In this document: positions 45,463 through 55,000 of the stretch, piece after piece
How positions within the stretch are numbered: the stretch's first letter is position 1
Layout of the letters: every line of letters begins with the position of its first letter
NCBI RefSeq assembly: GCF_010726765.1
Contig: NZ_AP022602.1
Coordinates: forward strand, 124,001-188,000
Origin: Mycobacterium gallinarum
GTDB lineage: Bacteria > Actinomycetota > Actinomycetes > Mycobacteriales > Mycobacteriaceae
DNA: 64,000 nucleotides
Reading direction: 5' to 3'
Made by a program: the position numbers and the translations under genes
Notes under the pieces: generated by a model
Told to the model about the DNA's origin: nothing
Database searches by the model: none
The model's input: the letters and a program-made list of their open reading frames with translations, nothing else

Positions 45463-46206
45463 TTAGTGATGACCACCGGCAGTGCTGTGTGACGGATCGG
45501 TGGGGGGCGGCGGATCGACAAGCGCCGGTGCAATGTGCGGCGGAGTCACCTCGGCGTTGAGGGGAGCGTTTTTTTTTGGTTGGTTGTCGTGATGGCCGTC
45601 TTCGTGACTGCTCATCGAGGGGCGAGAATCGTGTTCTGCGCCGGCCGAGGCGTGGTGGTCGTTCAGGAACCCGGAAGCCACACCCAGCGTCGCCGCGGCA
45701 GTGATCACGGCACTGCCGCCGCCCAGCACAATCGCGTTGCCGAAAACCGATATCGGCTCTGCTCGGGGGCCTCGATACCACACCCAACCTGCTCCCATGA
45801 CGACGTAGCACTCGAGCAGGAGTACGCAGAGACCCGCGGCCTCTATCACTTCGGGTTCACCGGCGTTCGGGCCGAAGGGCGCCCCCGCTGTCCGAGACAA
45901 CGCCCACAGCGCAGCGGCACCGCCATTGGCCACGATCCCGGCGGCCAGCACGACCCTAGTCGGCCGAACCAACACCAGGAGCGCCCAAGCCAGCTGAAAC
46001 AGAGCGATTGAGGCGAAGAAAAGTCCAGCCGGCGTCCACTCTTGCCAGTGCGCCGGCAGGACAGCGAAGTGAATCACCGCTGCGCCCAGAGAAGAAACCG
46101 TCGCGAGGCGAGCAGCCAGCCTGCCGTCGGTCTTCGTCGCGATCTTCCGTGTCACTCGTCGAATGATGGCATCGCCCGCCCAAATGTTGAGGAGGCGACA
46201 CCACAT
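45463..46206 (-). CDS. Membrane protein with His-rich C-terminal tail
   Basis: The 247-residue protein has five or six membrane helices (VIHFAVLPAHWQEW near the start) and a long polar C-terminus with HHASAGAEHD, SHEDGHHDN and a terminal HSTAGGHH. The His clusters suggest binding of a borderline metal such as Zn, Ni or Co. No family is recognised. ATG 46206 is the first start. It sits between the envelope/copper block and the CtpJ-like ATPase on the same strand. Confidence 0.7.
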   Translation of the reverse strand: MWCRLLNIWAGDAIIRRVTRKIATKTDGRLAARLATVSSLGAAVIHFAVLPAHWQEWTPAGLFFASIALFQLAWALLVLVRPTRVVLAAGIVANGGAAALWALSRTAGAPFGPNAGEPEVIEAAGLCVLLLECYVVMGAGWVWYRGPRAEPISVFGNAIVLGGGSAVITAAATLGVASGFLNDHHASAGAEHDSRPSMSSHEDGHHDNQPKKNAPLNAEVTPPHIAPALVDPPPPTDPSHSTAGGHH

Positions 46207-46426
46207 CTCAACCGCACCGAGATGGCTCCGTCATCATCTCCGGATCACGGGCGGTGGGACCTGAAGACGTATCGAGTCGAATGCAGAAGCGGCCGTAGCT
46301 ACGTCAAGGCCGTGGTACGGCGATCATCGCCACGCGGATTCGATTCGTCAGCCCCAGGAAACGGGATCGTGCGCGGCGAAGGTCTCAAGCCTTGGCTCGG
46401 AGTTGCGGCTGGCTGCGTGCCTTGTG

Positions 46427-48445
46427 TCACAACGTTTGTGACACGAATCGCGGTGACCGCGTATCGGCGCGGCGAACTGGCCCTTTCATGGTTGGCCAGG
46501 CGGCCTCACGTAGTAGTCGGAGGCCGTTGAGTCCGACGAGGATGGTGGAACCTTCGTGGCCGGCAACTCCCAGCGGAAGCGGCAGATGGCCGAACAGATC
46601 CCAGGCCACCAGAACGACGATGAACGTCGCCGCGATGGTCAGGTTGGCGATCACCAGGCGACGGGCCCGGCGCGCCAGCGCGATGACTGCTGGGATGGTG
46701 GACAGGTCGTCGCGGGTGATGATGGCATCGGCAGTGTCCAACGCGAGGTCTGAGCCCGCACGGCCCATCGCTGCCCCGATAGTAGCGGCAGCCATTGCGG
46801 GGGCGTCATTGATGCCATCGCCGACCAGCATCACCTTGGCTCCGTTGGCTTCGAGTTCACGCACGGCGTCAACTTTGTCCTGCGGGAGCAGCCCGGCGCG
46901 GACATCGGTGATACCCACGTGAGCGGCGAGTGCGGCAGCGGCCCGCGGGTTGTCGCCGGTGAGCAGAACCGGGCGCGCCCCAGTCAACGAAATCAAGCCG
47001 GCCACCGTGTCCGCCGCACCCTCGCGTACCCGGTCGGTGAGGCCGAGTACACCAGTCACGATTCCGTTGACGCGGATGACGACCGCGGTGTGACCGGTCT
47101 GTTCAAGTTCACCCACCAAGTCAAGTGCCACGGCGTGATCCGCGGGCAGCAGGGTGGGTTTGCCGACCTCGACGAGGGTGTCGCCCACATGGGCGCGGAC
47201 GCCGTGCCCGGGGGTGGAGGCAAAATTCTCAACAGAATCCAGCGTCAGGCCGGCTTGACGCGCAGCGGAAACGATGGCGCGGGCCAGCGGGTGTTCGGAT
47301 GGACGCTCGACCGCGGCCGCCAGCGCGAGCAGTTCGGACTCGTCAATGGCGACGCCGGATGCTCGGCGGATCTGTGTCAGCTGCGGTGAGCCTTCGGTGA
47401 GCGTGCCCGTCTTATCGAATGCCACATAGGTGATGGTGCTGAGCTTTTCAAGCACGACAGCGGATTTCACCAGCACGCCGTGGCGGCCGGCGTTGGCGAT
47501 CGCCGACAGCAACGGCGGCATGGTGGACAGCACCAGCGCGCACGGGGAGGCGACGATCATGAATGTCATCGCCCGCAGCAATGTGGACTGCAGATCGGCG
47601 CCCGACAGCAGCGGAATCACGAACAAAGCGACTGTGGCGATCACCATGCCGACCGAGTAGCGCTGCTCGATCCTCTCGATGAACAACTGCGTCTTTGCCT
47701 TGCTGGCACTGGCCTCGGTGACCATCGCGACGATGCGCGCGATAACCGTGTCCGCTGCCGGGCGCGTCACCCGCACCCGCAGGGTGCCGGTGCCGTTGAC
47801 GGTACCGGCGAACACCTCGTCACTGGGCCTCTTATCTGCCGGCAGGGGCTCGCCGGTGATGGTGGCCTGGTCGACCTCACTGGCACCGTCGAGGACCGTT
47901 CCATCGCCGCCGATGCGTTCCCCGGGCCGGATAATCAACACGTCCCCCACGTCGAGTACCGCGGTGTCGACCACCTCTTCACCGGTTCCAGTGATGCGGG
48001 TGGCGGTCTCCGGCGCCAGGTCGAGCAGCCCCCGCACAGAGTCCTCGGTGCGTTTGGTAGCCAGAGCCTCCAGCGCGCCTGAGGTCGCGAAGATGACGAT
48101 GAGCAGAGCGCCGTCGAACACCTGCCCGATCGCGGCCGCACCGACCGCCGCGACCACCATCAGCAGATCGACATCAAGTGTCTTGTCCCGCAGAGCTTTC
48201 AGCCCAGCCCACCCCGGTTCCCAGCCGCCAGTGGCGTAGCACGCCAGATACAGCGCCCAGTACAGCCACGGCGGCGCCCCCGCCAGCTGCGCGATCCCGC
48301 CCACCACAAACAATCCGGCTGCAGTCAGCGCCCACCGCACCTCGGGCAGCGACCAAGCGCTCGACCGCGGTTTCTGCCACCTGTCTGCCTCGTCAAAGGA
48401 AGCAGTTAGTCCTTCAGGATCGGCAGCCCGCACGCCAGTACTCAT
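46427..48445 (-). CDS. P1B-4-type metal ATPase (CtpJ-like)
   Basis: The 672-residue pump has a short N-terminus without CxxC. Motifs are ITGEP, VASPCALVLSTMPPLL, DKTGTLTEG, GDGINDAPAM and HEGSTILVGLNGLRLL. SPC with HEGST is the P1B-4 signature (Co/Fe/Ni-type export). TGES is altered to TGEP. ATG 48445 is the first start in the coding part; the frame extends upstream across the divergent gene. It is divergent from an ArsR-type sensor, the same arrangement as ctpJ-nmtR in M. tuberculosis. Confidence 0.9.
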   Translation of the reverse strand: MSTGVRAADPEGLTASFDEADRWQKPRSSAWSLPEVRWALTAAGLFVVGGIAQLAGAPPWLYWALYLACYATGGWEPGWAGLKALRDKTLDVDLLMVVAAVGAAAIGQVFDGALLIVIFATSGALEALATKRTEDSVRGLLDLAPETATRITGTGEEVVDTAVLDVGDVLIIRPGERIGGDGTVLDGASEVDQATITGEPLPADKRPSDEVFAGTVNGTGTLRVRVTRPAADTVIARIVAMVTEASASKAKTQLFIERIEQRYSVGMVIATVALFVIPLLSGADLQSTLLRAMTFMIVASPCALVLSTMPPLLSAIANAGRHGVLVKSAVVLEKLSTITYVAFDKTGTLTEGSPQLTQIRRASGVAIDESELLALAAAVERPSEHPLARAIVSAARQAGLTLDSVENFASTPGHGVRAHVGDTLVEVGKPTLLPADHAVALDLVGELEQTGHTAVVIRVNGIVTGVLGLTDRVREGAADTVAGLISLTGARPVLLTGDNPRAAAALAAHVGITDVRAGLLPQDKVDAVRELEANGAKVMLVGDGINDAPAMAAATIGAAMGRAGSDLALDTADAIITRDDLSTIPAVIALARRARRLVIANLTIAATFIVVLVAWDLFGHLPLPLGVAGHEGSTILVGLNGLRLLREAAWPTMKGPVRRADTRSPRFVSQTL

Positions 48446-48532
48446 CCCGCAACCATACCTGCGTGTACACGCAAGTTCGCAACTACTAATACAGGCATAC
48501 AGTTGTACAGCTGACCACACGGATCCGGAGAT

Positions 48533-48904
48533 ATGCTTGCCGCTATGCACACCTCGCTGCCGGACTTTCAGATGCCCAACGAGGAACAAGTCCACCTGGC
48601 CGCGGAATCGTTCCGCATGCTCAGCGATCCGACCAGAATCAAAGTGCTCTGGGCGCTTCTGCAAGGCGAGTCCTCGGTGGCCTGCCTCGCCGAGTTGGCC
48701 GATGTGGCCCCCACAGTTGTCAGCCAACATCTGGCTAAGCTGCGGCTTGCCGGTCTGGTCAAAGGTCGTCGCGAAGGAACCTTCGTGTACTACTCCGCGG
48801 CCGACCAGCACGTTCATCGCCTGCTCAGCCAGGCGCTGTTTCACGCGGACCACATCGACACACACGCCGGCGACGTCTTTACGAACGCGGCAACCACCCG
48901 ATAG
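48533..48904 (+). CDS. ArsR/SmtB-family sensor (NmtR-like arrangement)
   Basis: The 123-residue repressor has recognition helix PTVVSQHLAKLRLAGLV and a wing KGRREGTFVYY. The C-terminal helix ADQHVHRLLSQALFHADHIDTHAG carries the Asp-x-His and His-xx-His pattern of the alpha-5 site that binds Zn, Ni or Co in SmtB, CzrA and NmtR. No Cys site is present in alpha-3 except one Cys (VACL). It is divergent from the CtpJ-like pump, which it probably represses through AT-rich dyads in the 87-base gap. Confidence 0.88.
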   Translation: MLAAMHTSLPDFQMPNEEQVHLAAESFRMLSDPTRIKVLWALLQGESSVACLAELADVAPTVVSQHLAKLRLAGLVKGRREGTFVYYSAADQHVHRLLSQALFHADHIDTHAGDVFTNAATTR

Positions 48905-49042
48905 CTTCAGCAACTCCGCCGAGGTGACGCCAGCTCACGCAACGCTGCCAAAACCCCGCCCTCATAACACCATTTGCGACGTGGGGCGCCACCAGCCATG
49001 CGGCGGTGCACGCCAATTATTGGCGCGAGCGTGGCATCACCG

Positions 49043-50119
49043 TCATGACACGGCAGAGTCAGGTGCGCCCAGGCGCTGCACTTCTCGCTGGTGCGTCTGC
49101 GCTGGATACGCATGGATCAGGCTTGTGCCGACCTTCGGCACGGCGTGAGTCAGGGTGTATTCGGCGCGGTGGGCAATACCGTGGGCTTGAGTGAGACTGA
49201 CGCTGGGGTCGATGTCGAGCTCGGCGTCGGCATGGAGGCGGTGTCCGATCCATCTCATCTTCACGCTGCGTACTGCCAGGACTCCCGGTTCGGTGGCCAG
49301 CGCAGCTTCCGCGGCGTCAACAATGGTGGGGTCGACACCGTCGAGGAGCCGCCGGAACACGTCGCGCACGGCGGTGCGCAGCACTGCGAGGATGGCGATG
49401 GTGATGAGTATTCCGATTACAGGATCGGCCAGCGGGTAGCCCAGTGCGACCCCGCCGGCGCCGAAAAGTACTGCCAGGGAGGTGAATCCGTCCGTGCGGG
49501 CGTGGAGGCCGTCAGCGACCAGGGCGGCCGAGCCGATACGGCGGCCGACACGGATGCGGTAGACAGCGACCAGTTCGTTGCCGATGAACCCGACGAGCCC
49601 GGCGGCGGCGACCCAGCCGACGTGCTCGATGGCGACCGGGTTGAAGAGCCGACGAACTGACTCGTAACCGGCGATGGTGGCAGACAGCGCGATCATGGCG
49701 ATGACGAAGAGGCCGGCGAGGTCTTCGACGCGGCCGAATCCATAGGTGTACCGGCGGGTGGCGGCACGGCGACCGAGCACGAACGCAATCCATAGGGGGA
49801 TGGCGGTCAGTGCGTCGGAGAAGTTGTGAATGGTGTCAGCGAGCAACGCCACAGAGCCTGAGATGACCACGATGACGATCTGCGCAATCGCGGTGAGGCC
49901 CAGTGCGACGAGGCTGATCTTGACCGCCCGGATTCCTGCCGCGCTGGACTCGAGTGCGTCGTCGATGCTGTCGGAGGCATCGTGACTGTGCGGTGCAAAG
50001 ACCTCCCGCAGGGCGGCTTTGGCTTTTCCGCGCCGCCCTGACGCATCGTGGTGGTTGTGGTTATGGTGCGAATGACCACGACCATGGCTATGGCCGTGTT
50101 GGTGCGAGTCGTGCGTCAT
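49043..50119 (-). CDS. Cation diffusion facilitator (Zn/Co/Ni exporter)
   Basis: The 358-residue protein begins with a His-rich segment (HQHGHSHGRGHSHHNHNHH). Six membrane helices follow, with LLADTIHNFSD in helix 2 and LVADGLHARTDGFTS in helix 5 giving the His/Asp transport site. A C-terminal cytoplasmic domain (about 290-350) follows. It overlaps the KmtR-like repressor gene by four bases. In M. tuberculosis KmtR controls a CDF exporter of Ni and Co, so the pairing fits. Confidence 0.93.
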   Translation of the reverse strand: MTHDSHQHGHSHGRGHSHHNHNHHDASGRRGKAKAALREVFAPHSHDASDSIDDALESSAAGIRAVKISLVALGLTAIAQIVIVVISGSVALLADTIHNFSDALTAIPLWIAFVLGRRAATRRYTYGFGRVEDLAGLFVIAMIALSATIAGYESVRRLFNPVAIEHVGWVAAAGLVGFIGNELVAVYRIRVGRRIGSAALVADGLHARTDGFTSLAVLFGAGGVALGYPLADPVIGILITIAILAVLRTAVRDVFRRLLDGVDPTIVDAAEAALATEPGVLAVRSVKMRWIGHRLHADAELDIDPSVSLTQAHGIAHRAEYTLTHAVPKVGTSLIHAYPAQTHQREVQRLGAPDSAVS

Positions 50120-50538
50120 GCGCCGAATCCCGTACGTTTCTCGACGCCGGCTTGCGTGTCTGCGGTTTGGTGCAGCTCTCGCAACTCTGCGGTGTCACGG
50201 TGGTGCCCGGGCGTTCCCGGGCCGGCGTGCTCAGCGTTGAACACGGCATCGGTGACCAACTGCCCGATGTGGTCGTTTTCCAGGGCATAGAAAATCGTGG
50301 TGCCCTCGCGGCGAGTGCGGACCAGCCGGGCCATCCTGAGCTTGGCCAGGTGTTGGGAGACCGAGGGAGCCGGCTTGCCGATGTGCTCGGCCAATTCGTT
50401 GACCGACATCTCACGGCCCACCAATGCCCAGAGCACTTGGACGCGGGTGGCCTCGGCCAGCATCCGAAACACCTCGACCACGAGGGCGGTCTGATCGTCC
50501 GGTATCCGCCGCCGAGGGCCACCGCTATCTGCATTCAT
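50116..50538 (-). CDS. KmtR-like ArsR-family Ni/Co sensor
   Basis: The 140-residue repressor closely recalls KmtR: LVVEVFRMLAEATRVQVLWALVGREMSVNELAEHIGKPAPSVSQHLAKLRMARLVRTRREGTTIFY and VFNAEHAGPGTPGHHRD, whose C-terminal histidines form the metal site. ATG 50538 has no leader beyond a TACGTAG-ATAGTAGA sequence, so the transcript is probably leaderless. It is co-translated with the exporter downstream. Confidence 0.9.
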   Translation of the reverse strand: MNADSGGPRRRIPDDQTALVVEVFRMLAEATRVQVLWALVGREMSVNELAEHIGKPAPSVSQHLAKLRMARLVRTRREGTTIFYALENDHIGQLVTDAVFNAEHAGPGTPGHHRDTAELRELHQTADTQAGVEKRTGFGA

Positions 50539-50552
50539 ACGTAGATAGTAGA
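50538..50552. promoter_or_regulatory. Compact TACGTAG-type sequence at the KmtR-like start
   Basis: TACGTAGATAGTAGA has both half motifs but seven-base rather than eleven-base spacing. It may be a promoter -10 region plus ArsR operator rather than a member of the shared regulon. Confidence 0.4.
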
Positions 50553-50627
50553 CCAGCACGCCGCTTGCGCCGGCATTGCAGCCGGGCGTGGACGTATGCG
50601 GGCGCAGCGGAACCGATTCTTGCCGCA

Positions 50628-50642
50628 TACCCTCTGGGGGTA
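50628..50642. promoter_or_regulatory. CsoR-type operator, distal (copZ promoter)
   Basis: TACCCTCTGGGGGTA is a GC-cored dyad upstream of copZ. Confidence 0.68.
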
Positions 50643-50658
50643 TATATTAGCGTACACA

Positions 50659-50673
50659 TACCCGGTAGGGGTA
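50659..50673. promoter_or_regulatory. CsoR-type operator, proximal (copZ promoter)
   Basis: TACCCGGTAGGGGTA lies 31 bases before copZ. Paired boxes at this spacing suggest co-operative CsoR binding. Confidence 0.7.
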
Positions 50674-50703
50674 TTGCCACCGATGCAGATGGGAATTTCG
50701 GTT

Positions 50704-50916
50704 ATGAGCACGCTCAAGTACGCCGTCACAGGAATGACCTGCGGGCACTGCGAGCTGTCAGTGCGGGAAGAAGTCAGCGAGGTCGCCGGTGTTCAAGACG
50801 TCAAGGTCAGCGCCACGACGGGCACCCTGCTCGTGACCTCCAGCAGTCCCGTCGATGACGCGCAAATCCTGCGTGCGGTCGATGAGGCCGGCTATTCGGC
50901 GGTGCGTGTCGCATGA
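50704..50916 (+). CDS. copZ: CopZ-type copper chaperone
   Basis: The 70-residue heavy-metal-associated domain has GMTCGHCELSV, the CxxC Cu(I) site. Length and fold are typical. ATG 50704 is preferred; ATG 50683 is in frame. It is the first gene of the CsoR-controlled run and overlaps the next gene by four bases. It carries Cu(I) to the CopA ATPase encoded 1 kb downstream. Confidence 0.92.
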   Translation: MSTLKYAVTGMTCGHCELSVREEVSEVAGVQDVKVSATTGTLLVTSSSPVDDAQILRAVDEAGYSAVRVA

Positions 50917-51884
50917 ACGCCGCGGGACGGTTGGCTGCTTTTGGTGCCGGACTGGTGGTGGCGTTCACGGCTGCGTACGTCACCGCCGCGGCGGTCGTCC
51001 CCGAGACCGCGCCAACCGCTACACAGAACCTCGGCGCTGAGCCCGCTTCTGATCACAGCGCGCCAACCGAGCAGGCGTTGCCAGTATCCCCGCTCTCCGA
51101 TGATCCGCCTGGGTTGTCGCTCGCCCAAGACGGATACACGCTCGGCGCGGTACGGGCACCCGGAGCCGCCAACGATCGGGGCAGTTTGAGCTTCACCATT
51201 GCTGGTCCCAGCGGTACGCCGCTGCTGGACTACGCGACGGTGCACGACAAGCAGCTGCATCTCATCGTCGTCCGTTCTGATGGTCAGTACTTCGCGCACG
51301 TACACCCGGTCTTGGATCAGGCGACCGGCATGTGGTCGACGCCCTGGATGTGGAAGGCCGCCGGCACCTACCGGGTGTTCGCAGATTTTCAGCCCACCAA
51401 GGCCGGCAGCGCCAAACTCACGCTCACCCGCACGGTCGACGTCGCCGGCGAGATGACCACGTCACCCCCGCTGACCACACGCACCGTGGATGAGATTGCC
51501 GGTTACACCGTGGAACTCGACGGTGCGCTCACCGCAGGCGTCTCGAAGCTGGTCACAGCGAAGATCACCCGTGACGGCGAGCCGGTGACGACACTGCAGC
51601 CCTACCTGGGGGCATATGGCCACCTCGTCGCTCTGCGTGAAGGTGACCTGGCGTATCTGCATGTGCACCCCGAGGGTGCTGAGCCGGTGGGGGACCGCAC
51701 CGGTGGGCCTGGGGTGTCGTTCGCTGCGACCGCACCCACCGCGGGTCGCTACCTGCTCTACCTCGACTTCAAGGTCGCCGACACCGTGCACACCGCCACG
51801 TTCGTCATCGACGCCGCACGCGGCGACGCCAATCAACCAGTGCCGGAACCGTCGCGCGGCCCCGGCCATGCCGGCGGGCACTGA
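50913..51884 (+). CDS. Membrane-anchored periplasmic protein with paired HxH motifs
   Basis: The 323-residue protein has an N-terminal anchor (about 6-30), a Pro/Ala/Ser linker and two beta-rich repeats. Each repeat carries a similar motif: HLIVVRSDGQYFAHVHP and HLVALREGDLAYLHVHPEG, giving His-x-His pairs. It ends in GHAGGH. The position between copZ and copA and the HxH motifs argue for extracytoplasmic copper binding. It is a recurring companion of mycobacterial copA-type operons, but no activity is established. Confidence 0.75.
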   Translation: MNAAGRLAAFGAGLVVAFTAAYVTAAAVVPETAPTATQNLGAEPASDHSAPTEQALPVSPLSDDPPGLSLAQDGYTLGAVRAPGAANDRGSLSFTIAGPSGTPLLDYATVHDKQLHLIVVRSDGQYFAHVHPVLDQATGMWSTPWMWKAAGTYRVFADFQPTKAGSAKLTLTRTVDVAGEMTTSPPLTTRTVDEIAGYTVELDGALTAGVSKLVTAKITRDGEPVTTLQPYLGAYGHLVALREGDLAYLHVHPEGAEPVGDRTGGPGVSFAATAPTAGRYLLYLDFKVADTVHTATFVIDAARGDANQPVPEPSRGPGHAGGH

Positions 51885-51925
51885 CGACCTCCGTCCACCT
51901 AGGAAGCTGAAAGGCATTGGCACAC

Positions 51926-54229
51926 ATGACGACATCGACACCCGTGTCCGGCCCGAGCGTTGAGCTACGCATCGGAGGAATGACTTGCGCCTCCTGCGCC
52001 AACCGAATCGAGCGCAAGCTCAACAAAATCGATGGTGTCGCGGCAACGGTCAATTACGCGACTGAGAAGGCAACCGTCACGGTGCCTGACGGATACGATC
52101 CCGCGCTACTGATCGTTGAGGTGGAAAGCGCCGGATACAGCGCCGCGCTACCGACACCGGAAAAGCCCGCCCCGCCGGGGGCGACAGGCGAGACCGACGA
52201 CCCCGACATGATATCGCTGCGCCACCGGTTGACCGGTTCGGTGCTGTTGTCGGTGCCGGTCATCGCGATGGCGATGATCCCCGCGCTGCAGTTCACCTAT
52301 TGGCAGTGGGCCTCGCTGGTGTTGGCTGCGCCGGTGATCGTCTGGGCGGCGTGGCCGTTTCACCGCGCCGCCTGGGCCAATCTGCGCCACGCCACGGCGA
52401 CGATGGACACACTCATCTCCCTGGGCACTTTGTCGGCCTTCCTGTGGTCGCTGTACGCGCTGTTCTTCGGGACGGCCGGCACCCCAGGAATGAAGCATCC
52501 GTTCGAGTTGACACTGGCACCATCTCACGGCGCCGCCAACATCTACCTCGAAGTCGCCGCTGGCGTAACGACATTCATCCTTGCTGGGCGTTATTTCGAG
52601 AAGCGCTCCAAACGGCAGGCCGGTGCGGCGCTGCGTGCCCTTCTAGAGATGGGCGCCAAGGAAGTGTCCGTGCTGCGCGACGGCGCGGAATCGAAGATCG
52701 CCGTCGAGTACCTGGTGGTGGGTGACGAGTTCGTCGTGCGCCCGGGGGAGAAGATCGCCACCGACGGGGTGGTGGTATCGGGGACATCAGCGGTCGATGC
52801 CTCGATGCTGACCGGCGAATCGGTCCCCGTGGAGGTCGGCCCAGGTGACACCGTGGTCGGTGTAACCGTCAACGCCGGCGGGCGGCTGGTGGTGCGCGCC
52901 ACCCGCATCGGTTCCGACACCCAGTTGGCGCAGATGGCCCAACTAGTAGAGAACGCACAAACGGGCAAAGCCCAGGTCCAGCGGCTGGCCGACCGCATCT
53001 CCGGTGTCTTCGTGCCGATCGTCCTCGCGATCGCGGTCATCACACTCGGTGCATGGCTAGGCGCGGGCTTCCCGGTCGCGGCCGCCTTTACCGCCGCGGT
53101 GGCGGTCCTCGTCATCGCCTGCCCCTGCGCGCTCGGTTTGGCCACACCGACGGCACTATTGGTGGGCACCGGTCGCGGCGCGCAAATGGGCGTGTTGATC
53201 AAGGGCCCGGAGGTGCTGGAGTCCACCCGCAAGGTCGACACTGTGGTGCTGGACAAGACCGGCACCGTCACCACCGGCCAGATGACCCTGGTCGACGTCA
53301 TCACCGCCCCGGGAACAGAACGTATGGACCTGCTCCGGCTGGCCGGGGTAGTGGAGAACGCCTCAGAGCACCCGATCGCCCAAGCCATCGCTATCGCCGC
53401 CACCGAAGAAGTCGGGACGCTACCCACCCCTGAGGATTTCGCCAATGCCGACGGTAAGGGCGTGCAGGGCGTCGTCGACGGCCACGCCGTCGTCGTGGGG
53501 CGCGAGTCACTGCTCGCCGACTGGTCCCAGCACCTGAGCCCGGAGTTGGTGCAGGCGAAAGAAGCGGCCGAAGCGCAGGGCAAGACGGTGGTCGCGGTCG
53601 GCTGGGACGGTCAGGCTCGCGGCGTACTCGTCGTCGCGGATACTGTGAAACCGACCAGTGCGCAGGCGATCTCACAGATGCGTGAGCTTGGCCTGACGCC
53701 TGTGCTGCTCACCGGGGATAACGAAGCCGTCGCCCGGCAGATCGCCGCCGAGATCGGCATCGACACCGTGATCGCCGAGGTGATGCCGAAAGACAAAGTC
53801 GACGTCATCGCCCGGCTGCAATCCGAGGGCAAGACGGTGGCGATGGTCGGCGATGGCGTCAATGATGCGCCCGCCCTCGCCCAAGCCGACCTCGGCCTGG
53901 CTATGGGTACCGGAACCGACGTCGCGATCGAAGTCTCTGACATCACCTTGGTACGCGGCGACCTGCGCAGCGCCGTCGACGCGATCCGGCTGTCCCGCAG
54001 AACACTATCGACGATAAAGACGAACCTGTTCTGGGCGTTCGCCTACAACGTCGCCGCCATACCGGTCGCAGCACTGGGCATGCTCAACCCCATGCTCGCC
54101 GGAGCGGCGATGGCGTTCTCCAGCATCTTCGTCGTAGGCAACAGCCTCCGACTGCGCGGCTTCAAATCCACGTCCCCATCCTCTGCCCCTACCACTGAAC
54201 CCCTACTGCACCAACCCCTACCGCATTAA
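51926..54229 (+). CDS. copA: P1B-1-type Cu(I)-exporting ATPase
   Basis: The protein has about 767 residues: one N-terminal HMA domain ([12 protein letters not shown]), then helices with [32 protein letters not shown] and [10 protein letters not shown]. The last helices carry YNVAAIP and [15 protein letters not shown], the P1B-1 Cu(I) signature. It pumps Cu(I) out of the cytoplasm and receives it from CopZ. ATG 51926 is preferred over TTG 51917. It resembles mycobacterial CtpV/CtpA. Confidence 0.95.
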   Translation: MTTSTPVSGPSVELRIGGMTCASCANRIERKLNKIDGVAATVNYATEKATVTVPDGYDPALLIVEVESAGYSAALPTPEKPAPPGATGETDDPDMISLRHRLTGSVLLSVPVIAMAMIPALQFTYWQWASLVLAAPVIVWAAWPFHRAAWANLRHATATMDTLISLGTLSAFLWSLYALFFGTAGTPGMKHPFELTLAPSHGAANIYLEVAAGVTTFILAGRYFEKRSKRQAGAALRALLEMGAKEVSVLRDGAESKIAVEYLVVGDEFVVRPGEKIATDGVVVSGTSAVDASMLTGESVPVEVGPGDTVVGVTVNAGGRLVVRATRIGSDTQLAQMAQLVENAQTGKAQVQRLADRISGVFVPIVLAIAVITLGAWLGAGFPVAAAFTAAVAVLVIACPCALGLATPTALLVGTGRGAQMGVLIKGPEVLESTRKVDTVVLDKTGTVTTGQMTLVDVITAPGTERMDLLRLAGVVENASEHPIAQAIAIAATEEVGTLPTPEDFANADGKGVQGVVDGHAVVVGRESLLADWSQHLSPELVQAKEAAEAQGKTVVAVGWDGQARGVLVVADTVKPTSAQAISQMRELGLTPVLLTGDNEAVARQIAAEIGIDTVIAEVMPKDKVDVIARLQSEGKTVAMVGDGVNDAPALAQADLGLAMGTGTDVAIEVSDITLVRGDLRSAVDAIRLSRRTLSTIKTNLFWAFAYNVAAIPVAALGMLNPMLAGAAMAFSSIFVVGNSLRLRGFKSTSPSSAPTTEPLLHQPLPH

Positions 54230-54237
54230 GGAGACCC

Positions 54238-54513
54238 ATGTCCAACAACAGGAACCTGACGTCGAGCTGCTGCTGCAGCGGCTCAACACAAGACCTCGAC
54301 ACGACGGTCATCAATCCTGCGACCACGAACCTCCTCGACCCCGCGACGGACCAGGCAACATGCCCGGTGATGCCCGGCACGCCGGTGAATAAGGCGGCCG
54401 CCGAAGCCGCAGGCCTGTTTCGCGACTACCGAGGCCGACGGTACTGGTTCTGCTGCAAAGGATGTGGACCGCGGTTCGACCGCGACCCCGACAAGTACGC
54501 CAGCGCGCCGTGA
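54238..54513 (+). CDS. Cys-rich YHS-domain protein
   Basis: The 91-residue protein starts with a Cys cluster (SSCCCSG) and has a YHS domain: ATCPVMPGTPVNK...FRDYRGRRYWFCCKGCGPRFDRDPDKYA. YHS domains bind copper or other soft metals and are often encoded beside heavy-metal ATPases. It follows copA by eight bases behind AAGGAGA, so it is in the same operon. It is possibly a storage or transfer protein. Confidence 0.85.
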   Translation: MSNNRNLTSSCCCSGSTQDLDTTVINPATTNLLDPATDQATCPVMPGTPVNKAAAEAAGLFRDYRGRRYWFCCKGCGPRFDRDPDKYASAP

Positions 54514-54583
54514 CTGACATTCCACACGCCGGCCGCCGAGCGCACCGCGGCGGCGAACCCGCTCACAGACCGAGGGATCTGCC

Positions 54584-54913
54584 ATGACTCACGTCGACGA
54601 TGCTGACCACTGCCCAGCATCGGGTTCGGTCAACCACGGCTACATCACCGATAAGGACAAGTACCTCAAACGCTTGAAACGTATTGAGGGCCAAGCCCGC
54701 GGCATCAGCCGGATGATCGAGGAGGAACGCTATTGCATCGACATCCTCACTCAAGCCGACGCACTCACCAAAGCCCTGCAAAGCGTCGCGCTGGCACTGC
54801 TCGACGACCATATCCGACACTGCGTTCGAGACGCGGCGGCCGCCGGGGGACCGGCCGCTGACGCCAAACTCACCGAAGCATCCGAAGCCATCGCCCGACT
54901 CGTGCGGTCATGA
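54584..54913 (+). CDS. csoR: CsoR-type copper-sensing repressor
   Basis: The 109-residue all-helical DUF156 protein has the CsoR fingerprint. The Cys is in ERYCIDILTQ, and the His and second Cys are in DDHIRHCVRD, the Cu(I) ligands in M. tuberculosis CsoR. The N-terminus has an extra DADHCPAS segment. It follows the YHS gene in the operon it presumably controls and probably binds the four GC-cored boxes at 20, 79, 50628 and 50659. Confidence 0.92.
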   Translation: MTHVDDADHCPASGSVNHGYITDKDKYLKRLKRIEGQARGISRMIEEERYCIDILTQADALTKALQSVALALLDDHIRHCVRDAAAAGGPAADAKLTEASEAIARLVRS

Positions 54914-55000
54914 CCTACACCGCGGCGCACCGACACCGCCGCCTTGCTGCTACACACCCCGTGCGAAGCGAACACGTGAGACTCCTCAAGGAGAGACAAC

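Noticed and set aside
45290..45811. 173-residue minus-strand frame overlapping the His-tail membrane protein
   Set aside because: Arg/Pro-rich composition, no motif and no ribosome binding site; the overlapping frame has clear membrane helices.
46290..46310. GTAGCTACGTC near 46.3 kb as another shared operator
   Set aside because: It lacks the second GTAG at 11-base spacing, so it does not meet the motif.
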